Shown: piece after piece, positions 49,916 through 64,000 of the stretch | How positions within the stretch are numbered: position 1 is the first letter of the stretch | How the letters are laid out: the number at the start of each line of letters is the position of its first letter | Assembly: GCA_029706075.1 (NCBI GenBank) | Contig: JAINUG010000109.1 | Coordinates: 1,206,501-1,270,500, forward strand | Source: Aldrovandia affinis | Lineage: Eukaryota > Chordata > Actinopteri > Notacanthiformes > Halosauridae | Reading direction: 5' to 3' | DNA length: 64,000 bases | Notes under the pieces: model-generated | Seen by the model: only the letters and a program-made list of their open reading frames with translations | Told to the model about the DNA's origin: nothing | The model's database searches: none | Translations under genes and position numbers: made by a program

Positions 49916-51797
49916 CACCCACCTGGGATGAATGAGAGAAGTTGAACAAATGAACAGTCCAATAACAATAATATACTATAGTTTAGTTAGTCTTTATTGT
50001 AGATAAAGAAAAAGGCGAAGATGACTTCCAAGAATTTCTACAAGGGTTACATTATGTATTGAACTAGCATATTGCTGAATTCAATGTATGTTGTCAAAGT
50101 CAACACACTGTCCATGCAGTTACACTTTTACACCCCGGTTTTATTGGATATGAAATCACACTTAAGAAGAGGACATTTGCATTAGTGTTTGTGACATACA
50201 GTATTGAGTAATAAATAAGTATATAAGTAACAGACCACAGTGGCATGAATGCAATTCCGTAAATATATTTAGAATTGTAAATTATATGAATACATGCTCA
50301 CACAAAGACACACACAGACACACTCATACAACTGAAATATATATTGAGGCTTGTTGACACTGCCAAGGAAGTACAGTGAAGCTTAACGGTTGTGATTTGA
50401 TGGATCATTCATGTTTCCTGCCTATTTCCACAGTAAAGAAGGCCTAGGTTGGCAGACATGGAAGCCCTAATAGTGTTGTGTCTTTGAGTCACCGAAGCTT
50501 TGTGTAAATTAATCTTATGTAGCTGCAATGATGTAACGGATAACAGATAAACTAAATGAACAATCCATATCTAATGGTCAACATTTATCTCTTGACATTT
50601 TATTTACAAATCTTTGGATAATTTGGACACAAATGACCTTAGTATTGATTATGCAGTCATCCTGCTCCCAATGAGAATTGTCTATGAGCGATGTGGAATT
50701 GGGAAAAGATGTCTGAAAGGTTTTGTGAGAAGGTTTACGATATTTAAAAATCACTGAACTGACAGGCTCATATATTGTCCATTGTTGAAAGGCTGAAGAT
50801 TGATGTAAACCTGTGCAAATGACAAATAATTATTGCATTGAGTAAATACTGTAGTGTATAGTATGTGGCCACCCCAAGTAGAACAGCCAAGACTTGGGTT
50901 ATCATTCCAATAGCTCATTTTGATGCAATAATCATTATAATACCCCCGAGAACAAAATTAATCAGATAAAATGTTGTAGCCATATGCCTTTTGGTCATTG
51001 GTCCTTGGTTCACAGTTTGTTTTGCTTCAGTTTCAATTAAGTTGTTATCAGAATTTGGAGACTGCTGAAAGCAAGCATGAATCAAACAAGCAAATTTGTG
51101 CTACTGCAATACCCACAGGGTATAAGTCAGATAAATGTATACTGTATGAATTACACCCTCCCCCTAAAAAGGGATATCCTATTTTGTGAATATTGCAACA
51201 ACAAAAAATGCATTGCTTTTCATTAAATAATGTTGTGGTATATGCTTGCATCTCCCCCCCCACAATAAACTTTAATTATTATGTCTCTCTTTGCCTTGCA
51301 CTATCTCAGCTAACAGCTCTGATGTTTGAGGAATTTGATTTAACCCTGATCCAAAAACAGACATGTTTGCTTCTGCATCTTTTAATGTGTCCCTCATTTT
51401 AGTGTCAGTCTGAGAAACTGTAAAAAAAATTAATGGAAAGATATGCTGTTGCTATGGTGACTGTATTGTTCCTCACACTGTGCTAAACACAGTTTTAGAT
51501 GCATCTAATTTGATGAACACATATATCACTTCACATTATGAGTGTAGAAGAGAGCCTATGTGAAGGAATACATCACCAAATAATGAGCATGTAAATAATT
51601 TGTCAATAATGTCCATGAAGTGATCCGAATAAGTAACAATGATAATTCCGATAGTCCAATAATACTTAATTTAATCAAACCACTGTACTAAAGGGGTCCT
51701 CCACGAAAGACAAACATTGACATTGACATGATTTTCAAGATTGAATTTTATTTCAATCTGGTTTAAATTAATATTTTATTCTCAATCTGAATATATA
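49657..51797. other. non-coding, one AT microsatellite
   Basis: No gene or transposon recognised apart from the TA tract at 49857-49914. Confidence 0.5.
49857..49914. repeat. TA microsatellite
   Basis: About 29 pure TA units. Confidence 0.95.
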
Positions 51798-52375
51798 CAG
51801 TGCCCTCCAATATTATTCACACCCTTGATAAAGATGAGCAAAGAAAGGTGTATAAAATAAAAAAATATAGGTAATGAGCCATATTGTGCGGCACGGTGGT
51901 GCAGTGGATAGCACTGTCGCCTCACAGCAAGAAGGTCTCGGGTTCGAATCCAGGCCGGGGGCCTTTCTGTGTGGAGTTTGCATGTTCTCCCCGTGTCCGC
52001 GTGGGTTTCCTCCGGGTACTCCGGTTTCTTCCCACAGTCCAAAGACATGCACGTTAGGCTAATTGGAGAGTCTAAATTGCCCGTAGGTATGAGTGTGTGA
52101 GTGAATGGTGTGTGTGCCCTGCGATGGATTGGCGACATGTCCAGGGTGTATTCCTGCCTCTCGCCCGGAACGCATGCTGGGATAGGCTCCAGCACCCCCC
52201 CGCGACCCTGACCAGGAATAAGCGGCTTAGACAATGGATGGATGGATGGATGGAGCCATATTGTGTTCTACAAAAATGGGTAAATCATATCATTTTATTC
52301 TAAGACAATTCCTCAGACTGGTTAGTAACCACCTTTGGTTAGTAACATGTGCCGTTGACCATTCTTGGGGATCTG
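51798..52375. mobile_element. DNA-transposon-type repeat interrupted by a SINE
   Basis: Starts CAGTGCCCTCCAATATTATT after a TA, a familiar fish Tc1/mariner-type end, and continues to 51888. It resumes at 52266 after the SINE. The right terminus is not clear, so the end coordinate is approximate. Confidence 0.5.
51889..52252 (+). mobile_element. tRNA-derived SINE, RTE-type tail, recent insertion
   Basis: The head contains box A (TGGTGCAGTGGATAG) and a perfect box B (GGTTCGAATCC near 51941). The body TTTGCATGTTCTCCCCGTGT is the widespread vertebrate SINE core, and the element ends in a GGAT repeat. Target duplication: the 13-base GAGCCATATTGTG at 51876-51888 and 52253-52265, with no mismatch. 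Confidence 0.9.
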
Positions 52376-52401
52376 AGTGTTAAATGTACATACATACATA
52401 T

Positions 52402-52722
52402 CAGTAGTAATTTGTCAGCTTGAAGTAAATGAGGCTGAAACTCATACCTTTAAACCAATAATTACTTTCAACCTGTTTCCGTTTACATTCTTTGGTTACA
52501 GTTAACCGAGGGATTTAAGATGAAACCCTGTATTTTCTTTGGCATTCTCTAACATGACATGAAGAAAGAGATTGCTTGATTGAGATTGCACCTGAGACAC
52601 ATAGATTATTAAATGAATTGGCTGGATAATTAAGACAAATCAATGAAAACACGTTTAGACCAGTGGTTGGTTTAAAGGTAAGATTTCAGCCTCTTCTATT
52701 CCCAGCTCACCAGCCGCCACTG
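52402..52722. mobile_element. short inverted-repeat element (hAT-like MITE, tentative)
   Basis: The left end with GAGGCTGAAACTCATACCTT recurs reversed at the right end (AAGGTAAGATTTCAGCCTC, then CAGCCGCCACTG), giving terminal inverted repeats of about 60 bases with mismatches. No coding part. I found no convincing target duplication. Confidence 0.6.
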
Positions 52723-55700
52723 TAAGTGTATACTGTATAAATGGTCATCTGGACTTTCCTTAGGTAAGCACTGCTCACTGAACCCAATCTTAACTGTCAA
52801 AATTAATTGTCAATATTTGGCATGGCGAATGCTAACATGAGACATTGTCACATGGTTTTAATAGATCTTATCACTGTGTGAGATGTGGATTTGGGACTTA
52901 AAACGTTAAGAAAAATGTATGTATTATCAGCTCCGTCTAATTGCTTCCTTGAAGTATAGCAAAAGATACACACATATATATATATATAAAACAATGTTTT
53001 TTGGAAATCAGCTGATTCTCACATCTTGTGAAATGTCAACATATTTTCAATTGGATTTTCATGAGCCTAAGAAAGGCATGACTGTGCTATAGGGCACATA
53101 TAACAATGAATGCTAAAAATGTTTGTTAAAGGGTTATTGGGGTTCATGGTACAAATAAAATAAGACCAGTCATGGTACCCCCAGTCCTTCATCACAATGG
53201 ACATCACATTATATGATTATATTTTAATCATACAGTCTCTCTGCACTGTGGAGACTGATAGGAGGGGGACTGTACCCTGATCATAAATCTCAATATCTTG
53301 TTGATGGCTTTAGGTGGCAAGAAGTTGCATGACCACATGCCTAACAGCAACACTCCGCACTTGGACCACCTGACATGAATGTGTGATCTAACTGGAATTC
53401 CTCTGCAAAACCAACCTGTTGACATTGATGAGAACAGGTTGGAAAAACAAATCATTGGGATAATCCTACAGTGCCAGACAAAAACCAGGTAACATATACA
53501 GCAGCATCCCAGTATGAAAAAAGGGTATTGGTTACAGGTCATCCATCCACCTACAGGCTTGTACTGTGCTACCAAAGAGACTCCTTCATGAAGTACATTA
53601 CCGACCTTTAGCAGATGCTCTTATCCAGAGTAACTTAAACAGTTTCAGCCAGGCTCAATAAATAAAATTTCATTGAGTTGCTAATTGAATGCTGATTCAA
53701 ATTTTATATAGCTTGACAGCTGTCTGCTGGCTAGATCCTTATATAATCCAATTGTTAAAAGCGTATTTGTGCAATTTAAATAAATAAAGATATTTCTCAA
53801 CTTATTTTTGTTAATTATTTTCCCCTTAAACATTTGCTGAATAAACTTGTAATAAACTTGAATTACAATGCCTAGAATATTTAATTAAGCAACTAAATAG
53901 AGTTCCCCCCCAAAAAAGACTTAAAAGGTAGTTCTTATCAGAAATAAATGCATTTATGTTAATCACTTTATTACAATAGAGTACCCACAGAACATATGCA
54001 TGTATCTTTCACAAAGAATGTTTAGAAGATATTTCTCCAGAGATGTTAAATCCAGAATTTAATTAACAGCTCAGTGAAGCATAATTAATTTAAAGAAAGT
54101 TGAACACAAGCCAGAGTTTAATGAGAATCCCCAGGAAAGGGGAAAAAAGGGCTGGGAATCACTGCTGGGTCACACTTTTACATGAAGAGCATGTTCCCAA
54201 ATCCTTCATGAAGCATTTATACCACCTTCATTACCACAGAGATCCTGCACCACTGCCAAATTATTTTTGTAAATAAAAAGTAGGCATGCCCAAATAAACA
54301 TAATGCTGTCCTCCATCTGAAAGTTTCATAAGTAAAAGAAGGACATTTCTGCCCACTGCTGTATCTATCACATTCATAGATAACCCTCCTCCCAGAACAG
54401 AAAAAGGTAACATGTTGTACATATTAAAGCACAAATGCTTGTCACTGTGGCAGTCCCCCTGTAGGGTACTGAATTGTACCTTTAGTCCGTAGAACATAAT
54501 TGTACCCTTGTAATAAAATGAATGTTGTTTGCAGTGCAAGCCTCATTATCATTCCAATATGGCTGCCAGTGTAAATAAGGAGTCATTACCCTACCTTGGT
54601 ATATATCTGTACCTTTCCTCAATTTCTTTGTGGGAAAGGGTTCAAAACCTAAAATATGTGTACCTAGACATTTGAACAAATTAACACATTTGTACCATTT
54701 GAGTAAGAAAATGTACCCTTATTATACCTTTATTTTTGAGAGTGCACAGAACAGAAGCGTCAGTGTTGCATCAGCAGATGTTGGCAGCGTCCATCACACT
54801 TGATTCCAGTAAACAAGGAATAGCTAGAACTGCTGCCATAGCTTGTGCACCAGTAGGACTTTTCAATTGATTTACTACCGAAGAACAGCTCTGGCATTCC
54901 ATAAAAAAGAAATGTAACCATATGACCAAATCAGATGCTGAAAGTTGCAAATATGCCTACAGCTGATTGCCACAAAAGCAACACAGTTCTGCAGAAGTTA
55001 ACATCAGACTATACTGTTGGATGAGACAAAGAGGCTCTGTTCCAAAAAGTTGTTTGTCACAGTTTTCTTTAACATCTGAATGTGCTTGTTGTTTCCATGG
55101 ACATTGAATTTATTCCATATCTTATATAATTATAAAGCAGGAGCATTTTCTTTTGCACACACTCCCACATGTTAGAGGAAACATTTAGATGTATGTTATT
55201 TATTAATATACAGTATATTTCTTTATATCATAGTGTCCACATGGTGCTGAACAATTATCCAGAAAAACTATTTTAGCTTGCTTCATGTTACCATACTCAT
55301 AGTGAATAATAATGGTCTGAAAGAGTGACCAGACCAGAAATCTTGATCAGATTTCTCTCATGGATTGCAGTGATACCATGATCTAGGTGGTAGACACATC
55401 CTATGTTCTTGAAACCAAGATTTAAATGTGAACTAGGGTACTTTTTTAGATGTCAGAAGCCAGTTATTTTGCAGTCATGATGGTAGCATGTATCTTGTTC
55501 CACCACTAGGGGGGCTGGCTATTGGGGGAGTCATGGAGGGGGGACAGCTGGCAGGTGACCAGATGTTGCAAGGTTGCCTGGCGTTGGGTTGCTGAATTTT
55601 ATAAGAGCAGCAATCAGAATCCAGTTAAGAAAGGCAAGGAGAGACTAGACATCGGAAGAGTTTGGTCAGCCTAACAGCAAAAACCAGAAGGATTTGAGGA

Positions 55701-56565
55701 GGTTTGGTGGACACAGACTGGGAAACGAGCCAAAAGACAATTGTACTAACCCGTTTAAAATCAGTAGTTTAAGCAGAATAGGATGAATTGTCCATGTACA
55801 GGATCTGGGCATAGTAAATGGTAGGAAAACTGACAAATTCTCCTAATGTTGTTGAGAATTACAACCCTCCCGTAGCCCCAATATGTGTGCAAAAACAGGT
55901 CTGTTACCATAAGGGTTAGGTCTAACAACGATGTGTGTGTAGGGAGTATGTACAGAATTAAACCAAAACGAGGGGGAGGCAGCTTCCACAACTCTAAACC
56001 CATAAGGGGGACTCACCACAGCTATAGGAAGCAGTTGATAGGCCCATGCCAGCCCAGCCTTCAGGACACTGCCAAGGGCCTGGCACTGATTTACTTATCT
56101 CCATTTGGAGCAGTGTGTTTATTATGTGCAAACAAATACATAAAACAAGATACAAAACATACATGCAACAATTTCTTCAGAGGTTTTCCTGTAGATCCTC
56201 TCAAACAAGAAGACAAAGACAAAAGTAAACAAAGACAAAATTGAAGCTGTGACCACCAGGCCGTCATTCACATCTCCTCATCTCCCTTTCCACACCTGCT
56301 CCAGGTGAGGTCACACCTTTATGACCATTCTAAAAGGAAAGCGCCTGTGCATTGCATCATCATGTTGCAACACGTGCCCAAAAGAACATACAAAAAGTGT
56401 ATTTGTGTGTGTGTGGGAGAGATATCCTAGACCCTAACCAATCACGTTAACCTGTAGGACCGGGTCACAGTAGTGATGTATCTGTGTCTGTGAAAGAGAG
56501 CTTGTCATCAAAGGTAACACAGGATGTTTGTTTGTGGTCTAGAGGGGGAAATGAGCATAACCAGC
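52723..56565. other. non-coding, mostly unique-looking
   Basis: 3.8 kb upstream of the TIR element. Near 53600-53640 a small fragment (TTTAGCAGATGCTCTTATCC) matches the SINE/L2 tail. Minus frames at 53228-53575 and plus frames at 55885-56244 have no domain that I recognise. Confidence 0.45.
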
Positions 56566-56686
56566 ATAACGTCACCTTCTTAAAATAATGGCCTAAGTCA
56601 TCTCTTCATGATGCTGGCCACCTCTGGTAAAATTGCCTACATCCTTAATGGAAAACATCATGCTGTTCCTACCCCGGTAGTATAAT

Positions 56687-56714
56687 GGCCTAAGTCAAGT
56701 GTGTGACTTAGGCC
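56687..56714. repeat. perfect hairpin inside the TIR element, 1
   Basis: GGCCTAAGTCA and its exact reverse complement, 6-base loop. Confidence 0.95.
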
Positions 56715-56726
56715 GTTTTATTTTTT

Positions 56727-56756
56727 GCCTAAGTCACAAGACAGTGTGACTTAGGC
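56727..56756. repeat. perfect hairpin inside the TIR element, 2
   Basis: GCCTAAGTCAC and its exact reverse complement, 8-base loop. Confidence 0.95.
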
Positions 56757-56771
56757 AATTTTACAAACTTT

Positions 56772-56783
56772 CAAGATGGCGGC
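56772..56783 (+). promoter_or_regulatory. YY1-like site in the TIR element
   Basis: CAAGATGGCGGC is the full vertebrate YY1 consensus. It lies inside the transposon, about 2.15 kb upstream of the klf6 start codon. Binding is not shown. Confidence 0.5.
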
Positions 56784-57246
56784 TGCTTGCCTAAATCACT
56801 TAATCCAGAAGTAATTTGGCCTAAGTCAGGTTTAACATTGCCTAAATCACAACGGCATGTTCGTAAATTGGCCTAAATAATCTAATCCTTTTATGTTACA
56901 TAATTGACAGACAGCGTTATTTGTATGTCAATAGTAATATATTGTCATAACCTTTTTGTGTGAAATGATTAATAAATATCATATATTCTATATTTGGTTC
57001 AGTTTATTCTGTTTTTTAAAAACTTGAAAATATGACTTAGGCCATTATTTTAAGAAGGTGACGATAACTAAGTATAAGGTGTATATATAGGCGATGCATG
57101 TTAAACAAGTCATATCTGTGTTTTTTATTTTATAGATAACTATTCAAAGTGGACTTGAAATTATTCAGAGCCCATGGCCCACATAATGAACAAATACATT
57201 TTATGTGACCACACTCCCTATTAATAGAGCCTAACACAGGTTGGTG

Positions 57247-57354
57247 GGGGTTATGAGCAAGCTCTTATCAAAGAGGTGACATCCTTCAGCCTGGTGAGCT
57301 CATGTTCACACCCAGCTCTCATATCCATATGGCATGTGACCATGTGGCCACATA
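57247..57354 (+). repeat. repeat shared with 26925-27013
   Basis: See the partner at 26925. The shared block ends CATGTGGCCACATACAGGTA at the Tc1-like end in both places. This copy is slightly longer. Confidence 0.65.
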
Positions 57355-57665
57355 CAGGTAACAAAATGAACACCAAATAAAAATTGGGTGGAACACCAAC
57401 ATAAACCTCTTAATTTGGTGTTACAACTGTCTGGAACTCTATTGGAGGATGCAACACCATTCTTCCAGAACAGCTTGGTGGAAAATGCTGCCTTGGCATA
57501 GATTCTACAACTGTTCTGGGAACTCTATTGAGAGCCATGGATGCAATATTTGTCATGCTCATTAAACCATTCTTCCTTTGTCCATTGTCATCCTGGAAGA
57601 ATTCCATCATTTGGTGCTTTGTTGATGGTGGTGGAAAATGCTGTCTCGGGCACCACCACCACATT
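57355..57665 (-). mobile_element. rearranged Tc1-like relic
   Basis: Pieces of the Tc1 element (ATAGATTCTACAACTGTTCT, TGTCATCCTGGAAGAATTCC, TTGATGGTGGTGGAAAATG) occur in scrambled and duplicated order. The fragment GTGGAAAATGCTG appears twice. Confidence 0.65.
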
Positions 57666-57669
57666 GCTT

Positions 57670-58459
57670 AAATGTAAGTACAACATGAGTCCTTGTTGCT
57701 CCTTGGTAAATGGGGAAATGTTTTGTACATTAACAATTGACAACAAAATAAAAAAATAACACTGCAAGGCTTGAGCTTGATATTGTTAATTTTATTTTTT
57801 TGTAAGAGATATTACTAGGTCTGAACACTTTGTAGTAGGTGGAATTAGTATCACAATATCGCCAGCCAATGCCCCCATTTAGTCAGACCTGCAATGATTC
57901 AATTGCATGAGGGTGCGCTCGTTTATTAACCAGCCTAAAAGTGTAGCAGCTTCCTTTCCCTTGGGAATGAATACGCCAGGCATGCTGATACCTGTTGAGA
58001 TATACTGTGAACCATGCTGGACAGCTTCTGCTATTAACTGAAACTGAATTATGAAGGTGGATTTTAACCCGAGAGTGAATGATAATATATTATGAATTGA
58101 TGTGTATTGTGTAGATGCTTGTGTTGCAGCGAACACCACTCTCTTGGCAGTGGTTATCCATTTGCATGTGTAGTAAATTTGCTTCATGAAACGGGGACAT
58201 GTACTGTCCCGCACAGAGGAATGTCTATAAAAAATTTAATAAATAAAAACCGCTCAATTACAAGTATAAATATGCATCTACATTTTATATTTCCTAGATG
58301 ACATAACATTCCCCTTGACAAACTGAAACATACACCGGGTTTCTTACTTCCAGAAATGAACTTCAACGGAGTGTAGCTCAGAGGCGCTCCCTGTGGGTCT
58401 CGACCACAGAAAGCAGCTGAAATATAGCTACATTTCACAGAGAAGTAGCATGCGCGGCG
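57670..58459. other. non-coding, nothing recognised
   Basis: Distal part of the klf6 upstream region; no repeat family recognised. Confidence 0.5.
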
Positions 58460-58936
58460 TTTATATACTGTTCTAAAAATAGGAACTACACTGTCCAATG
58501 GTAATGAACGACACTTCAGTCAAATGCACCAATCACAACATGAGTGAAGACGATTGAATGTCAGGAGACGCTTAAGATTGGTCAAACGGGGATATCATAG
58601 GCGGGCGCTCAACCTATTACCACCTTATTGGTCGGCTCTCCAGTAGCGTAATGTGATCACGAGGGGAGGGCTGTTTGCAAGGTTTGAATAGGGAAGTTTA
58701 GACAGCATACACTGTGCAGTAAGTTCGCTGTTTTCTAATAGATCAAACCACAGTACTTCAGGAGGTAGCTAGCAGTCCATTGAAACTGGAAGATACAAAC
58801 AACATCGTGCTAATTACTCGTGCGACTGCATACGCAAGCACGCCCATGTTCATTTACTTTAAATAATTGCAAAAACGTTCAAAACATTTTTTTGCAAATC
58901 TTGATTTAAATTGTCGTCACTTCGTCTTGGATTGAA
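58460..58936 (+). promoter_or_regulatory. klf6: klf6 promoter and 5' UTR region
   Basis: Four CCAAT boxes lie in 137 bases: CCAAT at 58495 and 58529, and the reverse form ATTGG at 58577 and 58627. The spacings are about 34, 48 and 50 bases. A GC-box-like GGCGGGCG occurs near 58600. No TATA box stands at a suitable distance in front of the likely leader; a TATATA-like string near 58461 is upstream of all the CCAAT boxes. NF-Y/Sp1-driven initiation at about 58680-58740 is my inference; the exact start cannot be read from sequence alone. Confidence 0.6.
58846..58866 (+). other. short upstream ORF in the klf6 leader
   Basis: ATG followed by five codons and TAA (MFIYFK) ends 70 bases before the klf6 start codon. 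If the leader includes it, it could damp translation of klf6. The start context (gcccATGt) is moderate. Whether it is in the mRNA is unknown. Confidence 0.4.
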
Positions 58937-63232
<4,296 letters not shown>

Positions 63233-64000
63233 GCACGGCAGGGAAAACGAGGGGGAAAAAAAACCTAGTCTCCTGACCAGCTTTCAAGGTCGAACTGCCC
63301 TGAGGGACAGGGGAACGTGACCTCAGCCAAAGCATGCCATTTCGCACCATACCCAGTGCCCGCCCCCCCCCTCCCCACCTCCCCTTCCCCAAGTGCCACG
63401 AGAAAGAGGGTGATCTGAAGGTCACGAAAAAGAAAAAAGAAAAGCTAGAGGAGAAAAAAATGTCTGGGGGAAAAAAAATCCACGTCTGGTGCATGGTACT
63501 GGGGATTCACAAACGTGTATGTGTGTTTGTGTGTGTGTGTGTATGTGTGTGTGTGCGTGTTGGGGGGTGTGTGCTGTGAGCATGAGCACTGAGTGTTGGA
63601 TGGGTTTTGATGTCCTGTGTGAGGTGGTGCCTACGTGGAGAGGGGCAGAGAAGAAGTGTGTGTGCTGTTGTGTCCCTGTGGCCATGAACAGAGGATGAAA
63701 ACATGCAAAGAATGAGTCTATGTAAGGAGCGGAGAGCCCAGGAGCATTCACCTGTCACCAATGATGCATCCTGTGTGTGGGGGGGAGCTGTCGGCCACAA
63801 ACTCAAACTCGGGCAATGTCGACAGGTTTCATCCAGCAGGGGGCACTAACTTGTTCCTGAATGAGAGGGGCTTTTTTATTTTTTGTTGTTGTTTTTTTAG
63901 TGTTTGGTGCAGCTACTGAGTGTGCAATCTGTTGAGTAGCTTGTTTTACATGCTACAAAGCCCATTTGTAGTCCATTCTATAAGCTGTGTACATAACGAT
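63233..64000 (+). other. klf6: klf6 3' UTR (continues beyond window)
   Basis: The sequence after the stop holds a short C-rich tract (about 63360-63390), an A-rich purine stretch (63420-63480) and an imperfect TG repeat (about 63516-63560). No AATAAA with a plausible cleavage site was seen, so the transcript probably ends outside the window. Confidence 0.65.

Larger units (their letters stand above)
56570..57063. mobile_element. MITE-like element with perfect 32-bp TIR
   Basis: Positions 56570-56601 and 57032-57063 are exact inverted copies (CGTCACCTTCTTAAAATAAT and on). ATAA stands directly outside both ends (56566-56569, 57064-57067). Length 494 bases. Internally the motif GGCCTAAGTCA and variants occur about eight times, including two perfect 11-base hairpins. 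No transposase. Superfamily not recognised; a TAA or ATAA target is possible. Confidence 0.88.

Noticed and set aside
51889..51960. Possible functional tRNA gene
   Set aside because: The A and B boxes belong to a SINE head with a long non-tRNA body and a target duplication; no cloverleaf fits. The same applies to the heads at 955, 9560 and elsewhere.
53228..53575. 115-codon Cys-rich minus-strand frame
   Set aside because: No spaced Cys motif of a known finger or secreted peptide, no signal peptide; probably chance, though I cannot exclude an unknown repeat.
58184..58498. 104-codon minus-strand frame in the klf6 promoter
   Set aside because: No domain; it overlaps promoter elements and looks like chance. 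A divergent transcript cannot be excluded, but nothing in the sequence supports a protein.

Overview
The window is eukaryotic nuclear DNA from a ray-finned (teleost) fish. It holds one recognisable host gene, klf6, and about 58 kb of gene-poor, repeat-rich DNA upstream of it. Evidence for a teleost: GT-AG introns, abundant CA/TG microsatellites, tRNA-derived SINEs with an L2-type 3' tail, L2-type and other LINE remnants, a chromodomain Ty3/Gypsy element, and Tc1, pogo/Tigger and hAT elements. From memory the main SINE looks like those of elopomorph fishes (eels, tarpon), but I could not check this.

Layout. 1-13 kb: AT-rich non-coding DNA with four near-complete copies of the main SINE, an L2 tail fragment, a broken Ty3/Gypsy element on the minus strand (5684-7973, one LTR kept) and a long TG tract. 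13-31 kb: a 27-bp minisatellite (13458-13646), a pogo/Tigger element (19358-20302), a 48-bp tandem array apparently grown from a dispersed tRNA-like repeat (about 23122-23446), a short Tc1 element (27014-27465), and two more SINE copies. 30-36 kb: a minus-strand LINE split by a hAT element with a perfect 8-bp target duplication (30950-31837), then two L2 fragments. 36-45 kb: mostly unique DNA, a diverged direct duplication, two long TG/CA tracts, Tc1 pieces and a 25-bp tandem repeat. 45-58 kb: two minus-strand LINE ends, a solo LTR with a 5-bp target duplication (48724-49651), a SINE with a 13-bp target duplication nested in an older DNA transposon, a MITE-like element with a perfect 32-bp inverted repeat (56570-57063), and a rearranged Tc1 relic.

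58.4-64 kb: klf6 on the plus strand. A promoter region with four CCAAT boxes leads into four coding exons joined by canonical splice sites. They give a 286-residue protein with an acidic/serine-rich N-terminal activation region and three C-terminal C2H2 zinc fingers. The 3' UTR runs to the window end.

No functional tRNA, rRNA, CRISPR or prokaryotic-style operon was seen. Almost every short open frame outside klf6 is chance or transposon debris. The upstream DNA behaves like a gene desert and may carry klf6 enhancers, but this is inference. The most distinctive structures are the perfect-TIR element with its internal hairpins, the hAT-in-LINE nest, and the 48-bp expansion. I saw no convincing new multi-gene system.
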